64,000 nucleotides of DNA from contig NC_091134.1 of the NCBI RefSeq assembly GCF_041381155.1, positions 29,951,540 through 30,015,539 on the forward strand, written 5' to 3'. This document shows, piece by piece, positions 24,501 to 64,000 of this stretch. This DNA comes from Argopecten irradians (taxonomy: Eukaryota; Mollusca; Bivalvia; Pectinida; Pectinidae). The translations under genes and the position numbers were made by a program. The notes beneath the pieces were generated by a model. That model was given only the letters and a program-made list of their open reading frames with translations. It was not told where the DNA came from and ran no database searches. Position 1 is the stretch's first letter; each line of letters opens with the position of its first letter.

Positions 24501-24825
24501 ATCTAGACAGGAGTGTAAGGTCAGTTGGTGATATATACTCACTGGTATGTTATCTAGACAGGAGTATAAGGTCATGGTGTCAGTTGGTGATATACTCACT
24601 GGCGTGTTATCTAGACAGGAGAATAAGGTCAGTTGGTGGTATACTCACTGGTATGTTATCTAGACAGGAGTATAAGGTCAGTTGGTGATATACTCACTGG
24701 TATGTTATCTAGACAGGAGTATAAGGTCAGTTGGTGATATACTCACTGGCGTGTTATCTAGACAGGAGTATAAGGTCAGTTGGTGATATACTCACTGGTA
24801 TGTTATCTAGACAGGAGTATAAGGT
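21552..24825. repeat. 49-bp minisatellite, about 67 copies
   Basis: The consensus unit is TCAGTTGGTGGTATACTCAC, TGGTATGTTATCTAGACAGG, AGTATAAGG (49 bp; spacing checked at 21601 and 21650). Variants GGTGATATAC, TATAGTCAC and GGCGTG are intermixed along the array without clear blocks. Flanks show no coding sequence. Each unit contains ATCTAG|ACAGG and TATAAG|GTCAGT, which resemble weak splice sites, but no parent exon is visible. Confidence 0.95.
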
Positions 24826-25361
24826 ACTGTAAACATGGATATTTTTGTGAGTACTTAATTTCGTGATTCCCATGCATAACATTTTCACTGTGTTGTTATT
24901 TTTGCAATAGATACATTTTTATACATTGAACAACAAAGTTGATACATGATGTACAAAATAGTCTTCACCTTCAGAGGCATAGACATGTGTACATCGTTTG
25001 TCAGGAACTCAACAAATTAACCAAGTATGTACCGTATGATTTCATGATTTATTATTGATCTTAAAAATGTACATTTGTAATTTAGGTATGATACAATCGA
25101 AGTAAATGTTAATGTAATCATTCAGACAGCTGGTCTAATATTTTATGTATTGATTTGGAAATACAAGCTAAAGTGTGTTTCTAAACATGTAAGATATTAC
25201 TGAATTTCCAATAAAATAGGAAGTGATCTACATATGTTGTTGTGTTAATTGGTTTACACGATTCATACTGATCAGGACCTACCAAAGTCATCCTGGTGAT
25301 GATACATGTATATATACATAAGTGTTTGTTTTATTGTATAGTGGCTTCATTTTATAGGTGG
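24826..25361. other. Stretch without a recognised gene
   Basis: AT-rich, beginning with TACTGTAAACATGGATATTT + TTGTGAGTAC, which resembles a dispersed non-coding repeat. No open frame of interest. Confidence 0.45.
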
Positions 25362-25892
25362 TTTATTTTTCTCTCCTACGAAATGCATTTGCGGGGGATT
25401 TTATATTGGGCTCCATCCATCTGTCCGTCCGAGATTCTTTTCCAGACTTTGACTCAAAAACTGTTCAACGCAGTTCCTTGATACTTTCTATATACATCAG
25501 ACAAGTGCCCTTGTTGTGCATTTTGCTGTTACAGATCTTCCATTTTGGGAATTTTTTCCATTAACATATAAACTTAGTCAGAATTACCAAATTACTATTT
25601 CCTATTGTTTCTGGACTATAACTCCAAAACAATTTAACCCAGCTCCATGAAAATTTCTGGATATATCAGACAAGTGCCCTAGTTGTGCCTTTTGCTCTTG
25701 CAGACCTTCAATTTTTGGAAGGTCGGCAATAGCAAAATGCACAACTAAGGTACTTTTCTGATGTATACAGAAAGTTTCATGGAGCTGTGTTGAACGTTTT
25801 TTGAGTCATAGCCTGGAAAATGATCTCTGACGGACAGACAAACGGAGCCAAAAACAATATCCCTGGCAAATGCGTTTCGCAGGAGATAATAA
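25362..25892. mobile_element. Foldback element with >100-bp inverted arms
   Basis: Left arm TTTATTTTTCTCTCCTACGA + AATGCATTTGCGGGGG ... GGGCTCC ... TGTCCGTC...GACTCAAAAACTGTTCAACG. The right arm is its complement, ending GGCAAATGCGTTTCGCAGGA + GATAATAAA. The arms match imperfectly for over 100 bp. Inner direct repeats include CAAGTGCCCT..GTTGTGC. No transposase. Confidence 0.8.
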
Positions 25893-26011
25893 ATGTTCTA
25901 GATACTGTATTGTTTCTAATATTTGTGGGGGTTTAAATTTAGCTAAATTTGTGGATACACTCAATTTCGTGAAGTTTAATAACTTGAGAAATGTACCAAA
26001 CTCATGGTTTT

Positions 26012-27805
26012 TGTGTCGCCTGCAATGCAAGGGTGACACTAAGTTATCACTATGTCGGCGGCGTCCGGGAAACGGTTTCCGTGTGATAACTTACCGGTAA
26101 GTATTGATTGTCCGATTTCAACCAAATTTGGTTTATTGCTTTATATCAATGAGATTTCGAATGAGTTCGATAATGGTCGAAATCCGTCAATATTTGCAAG
26201 AGTTACGGGACTTTAAAATCGTCTAAACAGATGCAGTGAATACTTGTGTAAAATGCGCATTTTTTCTGTGCAAAAATAAAATCTGAAGTTAGGGGTGCAC
26301 AAGTAACATTCTTAGAGGCGGTTTAAAAATTTAATGGTGAAAAAAATCTGACATTCTGAGGGGCTGACGATTTATGAATGTCGAGGTACCGCTCTGTTTA
26401 TGGTAGCCTTTTATATAATAAAAGCTATTGATGATTGTAAAAACAATACCTGACCTACTACAGTTTATTATCTAAGGCCAATTAAAGTGTTAAGCTATGA
26501 CCACGATGTCTTGATTTCCATTTGACCCGAGAATTCAACGGCGACTGACTGAGAGCATGGCTTCTACCGACAGCAAGAGATGTATACCCTTGACATCTCC
26601 TAGTATAATGGGACGGTCACAACAAGTTACTTTGGCCGGGTCGATGTAGTAGTTTTTAAGGGAGAGAGACTGGAGAGCAAACATAACAGTCAGCCAGCTG
26701 TGATCATGAGTGACTGGCTAGCTGAGCTGTGGCTAGTTAGCTTAACCGATCTATATACATCATCAACAATGTGTCTGTATCTACTTAAAAAACAAAGATT
26801 TTATTCTTCAAATTGCATCAACACTTGAGTAAAGTACTATTATGTCTTTATGAAGATATTTTAATGAATCTTCATATTTCTAGTAAAATTGCGCATGAAA
26901 AATCCTAAAGCATATAGATCTAGCAGTGCTCCTTACGTAGGGACCGCCCAGTTGTGGGGCCGTGTGCAAAACGTCAAAACACATGTGGGATTTATAAGAT
27001 GCCTAAACTGACATATATTTAGGATTTTCAATAAGTGGTTTGAAATTTTATTGCTGCAGAACTAACAAGCTACAAGGTTAGTGACATTTTTAACCGTACT
27101 TTTATATATAATTAGCCATCAGCTTGGATCTGGTAACGTAGTGAGTTCACTTCCAATGTGGTTATCGCAAGCCAACATATCTGCTATTCGATTGCTCTTT
27201 AAAGTTTGTAAATTATCTGAAACACACTAATTACTTGTCACAATTTTAAGGAACTAGATATATATAATCTTTTCAAATATTTCTGATATATTCCTGTGTA
27301 ATATCTCAAGAACGTGGGCGGAGTATGACGCACCGCCGATGTTATGGACATCTGCAAAATATTTCACAGTTTCAGGTTACGATGGCCAATAAAAGGAAAG
27401 AAACACAATGCGATTTTAGTATATTATTTCTTCTAAATACAACATTTGATTGTACAAGTTGTCAAGCATTTAATGGGAATGTTTTGCATTGAAATTGCCA
27501 CTTTTATACATCAATTTTCACTATTTTCAGCCCCAAAAAGTACCTGCGCAAAGTACACTGGTGCGCAAGTTACACTAGTTTTTACGGTAAATCCATGGTT
27601 TCCGCTCGATAACTTAAATCTTTGTTGTCCAATTTCAACCAAATTATATGAATTGTTTTATATCAATGAGATCTTAGATGGGTTGGATACTGGTCAAAAT
27701 CCATCAATATATGCAAGAGTTATGGGACTTGATAACTTCACCTAATTATAAGCAATATTTTCAACCGTAAATAACTATTTTTTGTGATGCTGTGCAGGCG
27801 ACACA
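26012..27805. mobile_element. 1.8-kb non-autonomous element with TGTGTCGCCTGC ends
   Basis: The left end TGTGTCGCCTGC and right end GCAGGCGACACA are perfect 12-bp inverted repeats. Next to each end lies a related ~150-bp direct repeat (AATTTCAACCAAATT..., TTTATATCAATGAGAT..., TGCAAGAGTTA.GGGACTT). The centre has no long open frame. I read this as a non-autonomous DNA element of unknown family. Confidence 0.65.
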
Positions 27806-29658
27806 TCCACTTCTGTGGAATTCTTGTACATATTATATATAGCTTGTAAACTAAACGATTTCAAAGGCTACTATTATAATTTGCAAAATTAAACCCCTGC
27901 GATTAATGCTAAAATAATAAATCGCGAAATTTTACACCCGCAAAATGTAACTATACAGTACTCAGAATTTTTAAATGTCACTTACGGGCCAAAATACACT
28001 TCGTAACTTGTAAGTGCTTGTTAAAACAGACAAATGATGCTGTTCTCTCATTGATAAACAAGGATTTGAAATTCCAACAGGTTATAACAAAATAAGAAAA
28101 TGTGTAATTTTGACAATATTTTATTGTCATCATGGTCAACAGGCAACACAATAATTACATTTACAATGTAATGATGCTAACATAATAGTATTCACAGAAA
28201 CATCAGCATTTTATCCCATATGTTTAACGCTAGGATCTAAGAAATTAAAATGCAATATCATCTTATATACAAAGCTTGAGATTCAAGTCAAATCTACAAA
28301 CTCTCTACCCTTATAACAAGAGTAATAATTAATGCCTCTGCTCTAGACTAAAAACTAAAGCTATTTAAACAATTCTCCTTTATAAGGTTCAGAATAATTC
28401 TTGAATAGAAAAAAAAACTTTGGGATGACAAATCCAAGAGATGCTAAACTAAATACAAATCCTCAATGATATCACGGCAGCAGTCTAAACAAATGTATAA
28501 TTTAATACAGAAAAGCATGCCTGATTAACTCTGTGATCCCCGTTCCAGATAGGTTTTCCTTAAGTCACTCAAAACACATCCTAAACATGATGAATGTTAC
28601 AAATGGCAGCATTAAAGAGAGCAAGTTAAACTGTTACAAATAACCATGGAGATCATACATAGTTACAACTAACCATGGAGATCGTACATAGTTACAACTA
28701 ACCATGGAGATCGTACATAGTTACAACTAACCATGGAGATCGTACATAGTTACAACTAACCATGGAGATCGTACATAGTTACAACTAACCATGGAGATCA
28801 TACGTAAAACATTAATATAAGAACTTTGTTGAGTTATTTTGATTGGCCTTGAAGGAGGCTTGGTTTGATTGTCAAATATCAAACAAAAATATCTTTAGGA
28901 ACACTTATACCCTCATGACAGTTCACGAGTCACTTATACCCTCATGACAGTTCACGGGTATCTTATACGTAATCAGGTACATGTATTTCTTGACTTGTGA
29001 TGATGTAGTAAAATGGAATACAGCTATTTAATTGTCCAGATCACCAGATCAAACATTCTCTACAGTACACCATTCTTATACATTTTTCCCCAATTTGGAG
29101 TTTCAAAATTATTTTGAGAGAAGAAATATTCTTGGTAAAATCTAACCACAAAAATAAGCACAAATAGTTCAAATTACATGGTGCCTGTTTTACATAATGC
29201 TGTTCTTACAGAATAAAAACAACCAACAATTATTAATACACCAAGCTTTAGCAGTCTTTGTGTCTCAGACTGATACAATCATATGTAACAAACTATACTT
29301 ACAACATCTTGTAAACACATTGCTGAATATCATATATTAGTATATAAGCAAATGAATAATTCAAAATTGATGATAAAAGTGAAAAATACTTGAATATCTT
29401 AACATGATCAATCTTTCGTACAATAACCACGTTTTCTTCAGTTTGTTTACACATATTTAGAAAATAAAACATTTCTAACATCTAAGCTTTTCCTATGAAA
29501 TTGTTACTAAGTCTTGTAAATTGATTTCAATTTTGACAAAAAGACATAAATAATGAATAAATTTGTACGTATACAAGAAATTAAATTCTGTGCTAAAATT
29601 TGTTCCCAGCAGGTCTCCTGCAGAAACCTTCAATTTTACCACACAAACAGCAATATCA
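27806..29658. other. Non-coding stretch with two short tandem arrays
   Basis: AT-rich DNA without a supportable gene. It contains the 29-bp array at 28633 and a 29-bp duplication at 28895-28960 (CACTTATACCCTCATGACAG...). Confidence 0.5.
28633..28804. repeat. 29-bp minisatellite, 6 copies
   Basis: The unit GTTACAACTAACCATGGAGA + TCGTACATA is repeated; the first copy reads ACAAATAACC and the last ends CATACGTA. Confidence 0.9.
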
Positions 29659-30282
29659 GTATACTGGTAAACATTACGGTAACTGGTTCATACCTCTACA
29701 TTACTGGTAAACATTACCGTAAGTGGTTCATACCTCTACATTACTGGTACACATTATAGTAACTGGTTCACATATCTACATTACTGGTATACATTAAGGT
29801 AACTGGTTCACATATCTACATTACTGGTAAACATTACGGTAACTGGTTCATATATCTACATTATTAGTATACATTGTGGTAACTGGTTCACATATCTACA
29901 TTGCTGGTATACATTACAGTAACTGGTTCACATATCTACATTGCTGGTATACATTACAGTAACTGGTTCATACCTCTACATTACTGGTATACATTATGGT
30001 AACTGGTCTGGTTCATACCTCTACATTACTGGTACACATTAAGGTAACTGGTTCACATATCTACATTACTGGTAAACATTACGGTAACTGGTTCATACAT
30101 CTACATTATTGGTATACATTATGGTAACTGGTTCACATATCTACATTACTGTTGTAAATTACAGTAACTGGTTCATACCTCTACATTACTGGTATACATT
30201 ACGGTAACTGGTTCATACCTCTACATTTCTGGTATAAATTATGGTAACTGGCCCAGTTCATATCTCTACATTACTGGTATGC
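29659..30282. repeat. 40-bp minisatellite, about 15 copies
   Basis: The unit is ACTGGTTCATACCTCTACAT + TACTGGTAAACATTACGGTA with frequent substitutions (CACATATC, TACACATTAAGG, TATACATTATGG). Divergence between copies is clearly higher than in the UPRT arrays, so this one seems older. Confidence 0.9.
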
Positions 30283-30537
30283 ATGTTCTATATACATATT
30301 TGTATTATCCAATTTTTATTCAAAGAAAACTTTTTATTTGCTAATTACGCACCTTCATTTTCAATGCATTTGTAAATCTGTATGTAAGCTAATGGCTAAG
30401 TAATACCCTTTACCCCTTTATCCATGACAAGAGCAGCAAAATTTTCCTCCATTTTGTTTTTATGCTAACAGTTACTGTGTTTTTATGTTTTAACTTATTG
30501 AAGCATAAGATATTCAAATTATATTTTAGTTTTTTTG

Positions 30538-30718
30538 AAAGATGCTACACTGCCGATGAATGGTAATTTCTATCTATTAATAACAGGAGCAAATGAATGA
30601 GTATACACAAATTCTTTACCATGTATATTTTTTCTGTTCATTATCCATATGAATACACGATTAAACATTGACAAAATGACAAATATTGCTTATGCTCTAT
30701 CGGCGATGGAGCATCTTA
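30538..30718. mobile_element. Diverged TTAAAGATGCTCC MITE, short copy
   Basis: Begins AAAGATGCTACACTGCCGAT and ends ATCGGCGATGGAGCATCTT, inverted relative to each other. It shares AACAGGAGCA and ACGATTAAACA blocks with the three longer copies, with a large internal deletion. Confidence 0.7.
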
Positions 30719-31369
30719 ACAATATATAATTAATGAAGTATGAATAAAATTAATCAAGAGAAATTTCCCTATTGTAGACAACAGATTCCAGTATACTCAC
30801 AAGGGGTTATAATAACTTCACTGCATATTTTGGTTGAATGGTAGATACTACTGCTAATATTCTGCTTGCATGGTAAATATTGAAGATTGAGAAGACAGAT
30901 ATGGAATGACATCAGTTTATAGCCATATTTTCAAAATCAAGTCCTGATCCTTTTTCTTAACTATTTACTATAACATATTTGTGAAATCAAAAGTGCGAAT
31001 GATTAAAGTTATGATATTGTTACTGCTGTCTCCCTCAAATAGAAAAACAATGTAATTTGCTACATTTGTCAAATATCCGAAATAATGTTTGAAATGACCA
31101 CTGGGAATTTTCTGAGGGGATAATTCCTTTACCGTCTAGATCTGCCACGCGCGCATACTGCCAACTGCCATATGCTTTGAAATGCCCAGCTTGTTGATCT
31201 TGCCATTTTATTGACAAAGAAGGATATTTAAAACTTATTTTGGTTCTTTTAATTAATAATAGCAATTTTGTAACTTTTTTCATTCACACATCCAGTTTAA
31301 CAAGTATAAAATTGTCACTCAATTTAGTAATTTTATTGTACACCTTTAAAAAAATCTCAATCTCCTGAT

Positions 31370-31739
31370 TTAAAGATGCTCTAACGCTGACAAATAGTAA
31401 TTATTCACTATTAAAAACAGGAGCAGACGATTTAGTATTTTTCTTCAGTTACAAAAGTTACTTACTTTACACCATTACCACCATTCAACAGTTTGAGCTT
31501 CTAATTTTACTTCAAGTTCAAAATATGAAAAATAATTAATTGCATCCCGAAAAAATTCCGTGCCACTATACCTATATGGAATGAAGTACTGATTGCGCTT
31601 GCACCAAAGGCAAAATAAAATATTTTATATCATTTTTTGTGTTAATTAGACATATATACATTGTATACACGATTAAACACCAATTACTGTTCAAATAATG
31701 AACATCATTTATGCTCTGTTGGCGGTGGAGCATCTTTAA
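31370..31739. mobile_element. TTAAAGATGCTCC MITE, full copy
   Basis: About 370 bp between TTAAAGATGCTCTAACGCTG and TTGGCGGTGGAGCATCTTTAA. The ends are inverted repeats (AAAGATGCTC...GAGCATCTTT) flanked by TTAA. No coding capacity. Same family as copies in UPRT intron 2. Confidence 0.85.
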
Positions 31740-33254
31740 TATGTACTTATACATCATACCACCTTACATATTAATAAATTACAAAATATTCAAAAATGTC
31801 ATTACACTACCAAATTCATACATTAACTCAGATCAAGATATCAGACCTACAGTGTATATGTTAGTACCAGAAGGTATTTTTTATATTTTCATGACTAGCA
31901 TAATCAAACTAATGCAATCAAACCACATGTCATGACATTATGAAGCATTCTAGTGCTTAAGTTTTCACTGTTCAAAACTTAAAGGCGAATTATACAACAA
32001 TTATCATTCGCATAATATGAAAAGTACTGAAAATTTAAGGAAAACTATATAATTTAACTTGTAAAGAATTCCGACTATAAGATAAAATTTGTTCAATGGA
32101 ATCCACATGTACATAAACCTTCAACTAATGAAGTTCCCCTGTTGTTTTCCCTCAAAAGTGGGTAATTATGGTAATAAATCATGTAGTTTGTTTATTATTT
32201 ATATTGCCCGCTTTTCAATATTACCTGAAAACAAATCCTCAGCAATGTTTATAAAGAGAACTGCAGCTGTAAGGTCATCTAAAATATTGGAGATAATCTG
32301 AAATAAATCCAAGTCAATGTTCACTTCAATTTTTACCGTATGTATATAAAGTATACTGTTAAAATCCTTGATAATATCCAATGGTACATTAAAACCTTTT
32401 ATTAGAGGACAAACTACTCAGTGTCTTCAACATCTGATTCAATTGTAAGTAGCTATTACATCTGCATAGTAATTCTTGTTCAAAGTGGAAAAACAATTCC
32501 ATTTAGTCCATAATTAGATTTTGAGAAATATTGTAAAGTTGTCCGTAATTAAATTTGAAATAACCTGAGGTAACTGGAATAGTCTGGAATTCTTTTTTCT
32601 AACCTTGAGCATTCATTTTCAACACCAATACATGGAGACAAAAATTTGAATTTATCTTTGACAACATACGACAAACAATCATGGCACGATGGGAAGTAAC
32701 AAAGATATGGAAATTCACACACATTGTTCAAAACGGCCAGAACAGCCTAAGCTTACCTTGCAGATTTAGCACCTATTATCAATTTGTTCATGAAAATTCC
32801 AGAGACATGATTTGATAATTTGAACACAAATTTCTTCCAACTTTCATCAAAACATTTAGATGCGACATATTGTTATTGTGATGAAATCCTCAAAAATTTG
32901 TACATTGTTTAGATTCATGATCCGAAATGAAAAATTGATGTTCATTGCAGGTGATTTACTTGCTTATAAACCAACTTGTTTAAAGAAGTCTGTTTTTGTA
33001 CACACCATTCTGGTTAATGTCCTGATACCAAACACAATCAATTAGGATATTAAAATGTTAAGTGCAGATCTAGATACTGGTAACTATTTGCTAAACCATG
33101 CCCAACTGCTTAAAGGAGGCTTTCTCTTACCAGAATTCTGCTAACAAGGTAAAGAGTTTTAGCTGGGAATAGAAAGAGTTCGGTTAAGTGTAATACGGTG
33201 AAGTCAATCTGGAGGCAAACTGGATGAGGAGTGAAGATTTGGCGATGAAGACAT

Positions 33255-60990
<27,736 letters not shown>

Positions 60991-61307
60991 TTCACATCAG
61001 ACCAATTTCCCGCAAGACTACAAAATTAGTCTGTTTACTACCTTTCCTACGCATCATTACAAGCACAAAACAAAGTTCTTCAATAAATTTGTAATTTATT
61101 TTTAAAAAGATATATTGATATCCTTTTTACCAACAACTTTATATTTCAATAATCAATACAAAATATTTTCATCAGTAAGAAAGACATTTTAAAGCCTTAT
61201 GCCAAAACGCATATTTGTTTACATGTCAGCGGAAGAATAGGGTCAACCACGGGTCAGTCAAAGTTGACATCCTCGTTCTCAAGCCTCTGCAACGCTTCCT
61301 GTTTGGT
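60991..61307. promoter_or_regulatory. Shared UPRT-ABCB7 bidirectional promoter region
   Basis: Only 317 bp separate the divergent start codons of UPRT (minus) and ABCB7 (plus), so both 5' UTRs and core promoters must lie here or just inside the genes. The part near ABCB7 is CpG-containing (AGCGGAAGAATAGGG, CCACGGGTCAG, GCGGAAG resembling an ETS/GGAA site). No clear TATA box is placed with confidence. Confidence 0.7.
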
Positions 61308-64000
61308 ATGGCCGGTGCACTGCGGTCGGGCTGTCAACGCTTAGAAAATATTTGCTGTTCTAGCCCATTTCATACAAAAACTTTGCGTTTAATACACTCA
61401 GTCAATCCAATATGTAGTAAAAGTTTATTATTAAGGCACCAAACTGCCCGGATAAAGCTTCCAGTAAGTGCAATCAAGCAACATAGGTTATCCCTACATT
61501 CTTATGTTAGAATGGCGAGAAGGCGTTCGAGGGAGCAGTCTATATTTATGAAAGTTGATGTCTGTTGTATATCAAAGTAATATACACCGTCATCAACTGG
61601 ACTCTGTTTTGCTAATTTCACAATCGTCAAGAGTAACATTTTCAGTCTGAATTTTGAATCACCTGGTTTGTTAGGCCTTTAGTCAGTTTCTGTCAGCCCA
61701 AATGCCCCAACACCATGCAGACTTGGACATTATGACAGTCTGGTGTAGAAATCTAGGCCTTTCTGTCAAAGTCAGGCGTCGGCCCAGAGTATCTTGGGTA
61801 AAGAAGACTATCACCAGGTCAAGACATCCTGACAGATACTGCAAGGATTTATAAGTGAGATTCCCTTATAAATCCTTGGATAAGTGAGAGTCACAACTCC
61901 TTGGATAATATGCTTAATACAGTGGTTTTGGGATCCCAAAACAATGTGAGTATTAAAGTAGAATTTGCTGTTGATTAGTCCCACCATCCCGTGATTATGA
62001 CATGATGTCATAGTCACAGGATGGTGGGACTAATCGATGGTAAATTGTACTTTTTTGGGATCTCGAAACCCCTGTATCAATACCAATGCACCATATTTGT
62101 TAACATGTTACATTGATTTTGCCTGTGAAAAGCCAGATCTCATTTTCATGTGCTCAATAATATTAGATTTCAATGTTTGGGAATCTTCTAATTTTACCTA
62201 AATTGTTTGTGCTAAACTGACAACATTGGGTAGGGATGATTGAAACAAGAGCATAAGTTTGTTATTTAGCTTTTCTCATGGTCCTGAATTTCCTCACGAT
62301 GTACTGATGAACTGACCTGTAATTAATCTTTTTACATTAATCACAGTTTCAGCTGTATGAGTAAAACTTTATCATAGAAACATGTTTGATATACAACAAT
62401 AGACCAGCTGATGTTTGTTAGCCATTTCGCATGTTTTCATTCCTGTTCCGCAAAAGTTCATTACTTGCAGGGGTAGAAATTACCGCAAGCCTGTCGGCCC
62501 GGGGCTATTAAATTTAAAGAAGGGCTGATTGTTTATTTGAGGACCTGGTTATTTGGGCTTGTTGATATTTAACCAATCCCAACATTTTAAAAGGTAATTT
62601 ATATTGGGGAGGGAATTCCACAAATCCTCGATCATCTGTAACTCATGGATTACAATATTCTATATTACAGTATACAAATGGACAGCCCCGTCTTAGTAGA
62701 ATATGCCAATGTTCGGCATTTAAAGCAACTTCATGTAGACCGGGATCTGGGCCAATTTCAAGAAAGGTATGGATAAAATAATTGAGCATGGTTTCCATAT
62801 ATATATACCAACAATACAAGCCGGAGTTTTGAGATATATTCCCAGAACGAAGTGAGTAAAGTACAATTTACTGTTGATTAGTTCAACCTTCGAGTGATTA
62901 TAACATCACAGAGGTCTGACCGTCACATCAAATTATTATGTCACAATCACAGGAAAGTGGGACTAATCAACGGTAAATTGTACTTCGTCCACTTTTTTTT
63001 ATTTTTAAAAGCGGCATATTGGATAACATAGTATAATGGTTCCATGTTCATTACATAATGTCTAATATTGACCAGTGTTACATACTTTTAACTAAAATTG
63101 AATTCTTGTAAAAGATATTTTACTGTTAAATTGTTTCTATCAAGGTTACCAAAAATGATTTTTTCAAGAGGAACTGTTTCCATGGTCACCCATCATCATC
63201 TACATCAGTCAAATCCGATGACACCAAACATGTGAAGGATGAAGTAAAAGCCTGGGATATCACGCGGGCCATGCTGGGATATGTGTGGCCCAAAGATAAA
63301 CCTGGCATTCGCATCAGAGTTGTGGCTGCCATGACTCTTCTTATAGGGTCAAAGGTCAGGTTCCGATAGATCCAAAATATATCTTTTGAGTATATAATAT
63401 ATACTTGTACAATAAATATGTACAATGCTTTATAGCAATATTTCATTGTCAAAGAAGAAAGAGTATGAAAGTGTTTTTAAAGGTAATGAGTTGTTACTGC
63501 ATTAGTGCATTACCTAAAATATTTCATTTGAAGAGAAAATAATTAAAACAACATTAAGCAAAAGTGTTTTAAGCATATTTTGGTTGTCATATTTTTGACA
63601 TGCATCGGTTGGTAACATACAATGGGTGTTCTAGTATATTTATCATGGTGCACTAACATGCACCATTTGATATGCTAGAACACCCAATGTATGTTAGATA
63701 TCAAGTGCACGTTAGAAATATGAAAACCAATTAATTGTTACATTTACATTGAACTTGTTATTCTAATTATCAAAAGATATAAAATAAAAATGAAAATATA
63801 ATGTATACGTCTGCATATAGAAGCATATCATTTGATGGAACTGTCAATGATTTGGCTGAAAATTCCAGTGGGTTTTCGGCTGTATGTATGTTTGTTTCTT
63901 TACAGGCTGTGAATGTACAAGTACCATTTATATTTAAATATGCTATAGATTATCTTAATGAACCCAGTAATATATTAAATATGGCGTCTGCACCAGCAAC
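61308..64000 (+). CDS. ABCB7: Mitochondrial ABC transporter ABCB7 (Atm1 type), first four coding exons
   Basis: Exons 61308-61463, 62671-62766, 63169-63354 and 63906 to the window end; all junctions are phase 0 with GT-AG ends. The first exon starts MAGALRSGCQRLENICCSSP and is rich in Arg, Ser and Leu without acidic clusters, as expected for a mitochondrial presequence. Exon 3 encodes RNCFHGHPSSST, then WDITRAMLGYVWPKDKPGIR and VVAAMTLLIGSK. Exon 4 gives AVNVQVPFIFKYAIDYLNEP, matching human ABCB7 'AMLSYVWPKDRPDLRARV' and 'AMNIVVPFMFKYAVDSLNQ'. This is the start of the first transmembrane domain; the nucleotide-binding domain lies beyond the window. ABCB7/Atm1 sits in the inner mitochondrial membrane and exports a glutathione/sulfur compound needed for cytosolic Fe-S proteins. 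Confidence 0.95.
61917..62077. mobile_element. Palindromic MITE in ABCB7 intron 1
   Basis: Ends ATACAGTGGTTTTGGGATCC and GGATCTCGAAACCCCTGTAT are inverted. The core TTGATTAGTCCCACCATCC... pairs with GGATGGTGGGACTAATCGAT around ATGACATGATGTCAT. No coding. Confidence 0.85.
62830..62992. mobile_element. Related palindromic MITE in ABCB7 intron 2
   Basis: CCCAGAACGAAGTGAGTAAA, GTACAATTTACTGTTGATTA and the partner GTGGGACTAATCAACGGTAA + ATTGTACTTCGT repeat the layout and much of the sequence of the intron 1 MITE, with a longer centre. Confidence 0.75.
63614..63695. repeat. Near-perfect 38-bp-arm hairpin in ABCB7 intron 3
   Basis: AACATACAATGGGTGTTCTA ... ATCATGGTGCA pairs with TGCACCATTTGATATGCTAG + AACACCCAATGTATGTT around a 6-nt loop CTAACA. 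Probably a small palindromic MITE; no coding. Confidence 0.85.

Larger units (their letters stand above)
30283..33254. other. UPRT 3' flank, no further gene seen
   Basis: AT-rich sequence downstream of the UPRT stop (minus strand). It contains two copies of the TTAAAGATGCTCC MITE and may include the UPRT 3' UTR, whose end cannot be fixed. Open frames here are short and unlike any family. Confidence 0.5.

Overview
The window is AT-rich, intron-rich animal DNA, most likely from a lophotrochozoan and probably a bivalve mollusc. The evidence is spliced animal orthologs (PRDM4, UPRT, ABCB7), long introns full of minisatellites, and abundant short non-autonomous elements of kinds I associate with bivalves: AACAAGAGGCCC elements with ~160-bp internal repeats, GCCCAATTTCACAAAC MITEs and foldbacks. 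No species call is possible from sequence alone.

Layout. 242-5068 (+): the 3' part of a PRDM4 ortholog (six exons seen; PR/SET domain plus seven zinc fingers). 5.1-33.2 kb: mostly non-coding and repeat-rich. It holds a decayed RAG1/Transib-like DDE transposase gene (15.0-17.2 kb, -), two LINE tails, a Ty3/Gypsy pol fossil, retroelement ORF fossils, hAT and foldback elements, and a 3.3-kb 49-bp minisatellite. 33255-60990 (-): a complete seven-exon UPRT gene whose exon phases close exactly to a 223-residue protein. 61308-64000 (+): the 5' part of ABCB7, head-to-head with UPRT, with 317 bp between the two start codons.

Main observation. All three large minisatellites that lie inside recognised genes are seeded on a splice junction of that gene. 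The 47-bp array in PRDM4 repeats the 3' splice site and first ~20 nt of the SET exon. The 92-bp array in UPRT intron 3 (about 66 copies, 6.1 kb) repeats the last ~25 nt of exon 3 plus its 5' splice site. The 49-bp array in UPRT intron 6 (about 170 copies, 8.4 kb) repeats the last ~20 nt of exon 6 plus its 5' splice site. Each array directly abuts its parent exon, so the pre-mRNAs should carry tens to hundreds of decoy splice sites. This repeated exon-junction origin is the most unusual thing here.

Functionally the three genes are housekeeping: a chromatin/transcription regulator, a uracil phosphoribosyltransferase homolog, and the mitochondrial ABC exporter for Fe-S cluster maturation. UPRT and ABCB7 probably share a bidirectional promoter; they are also neighbours in human as I recall.
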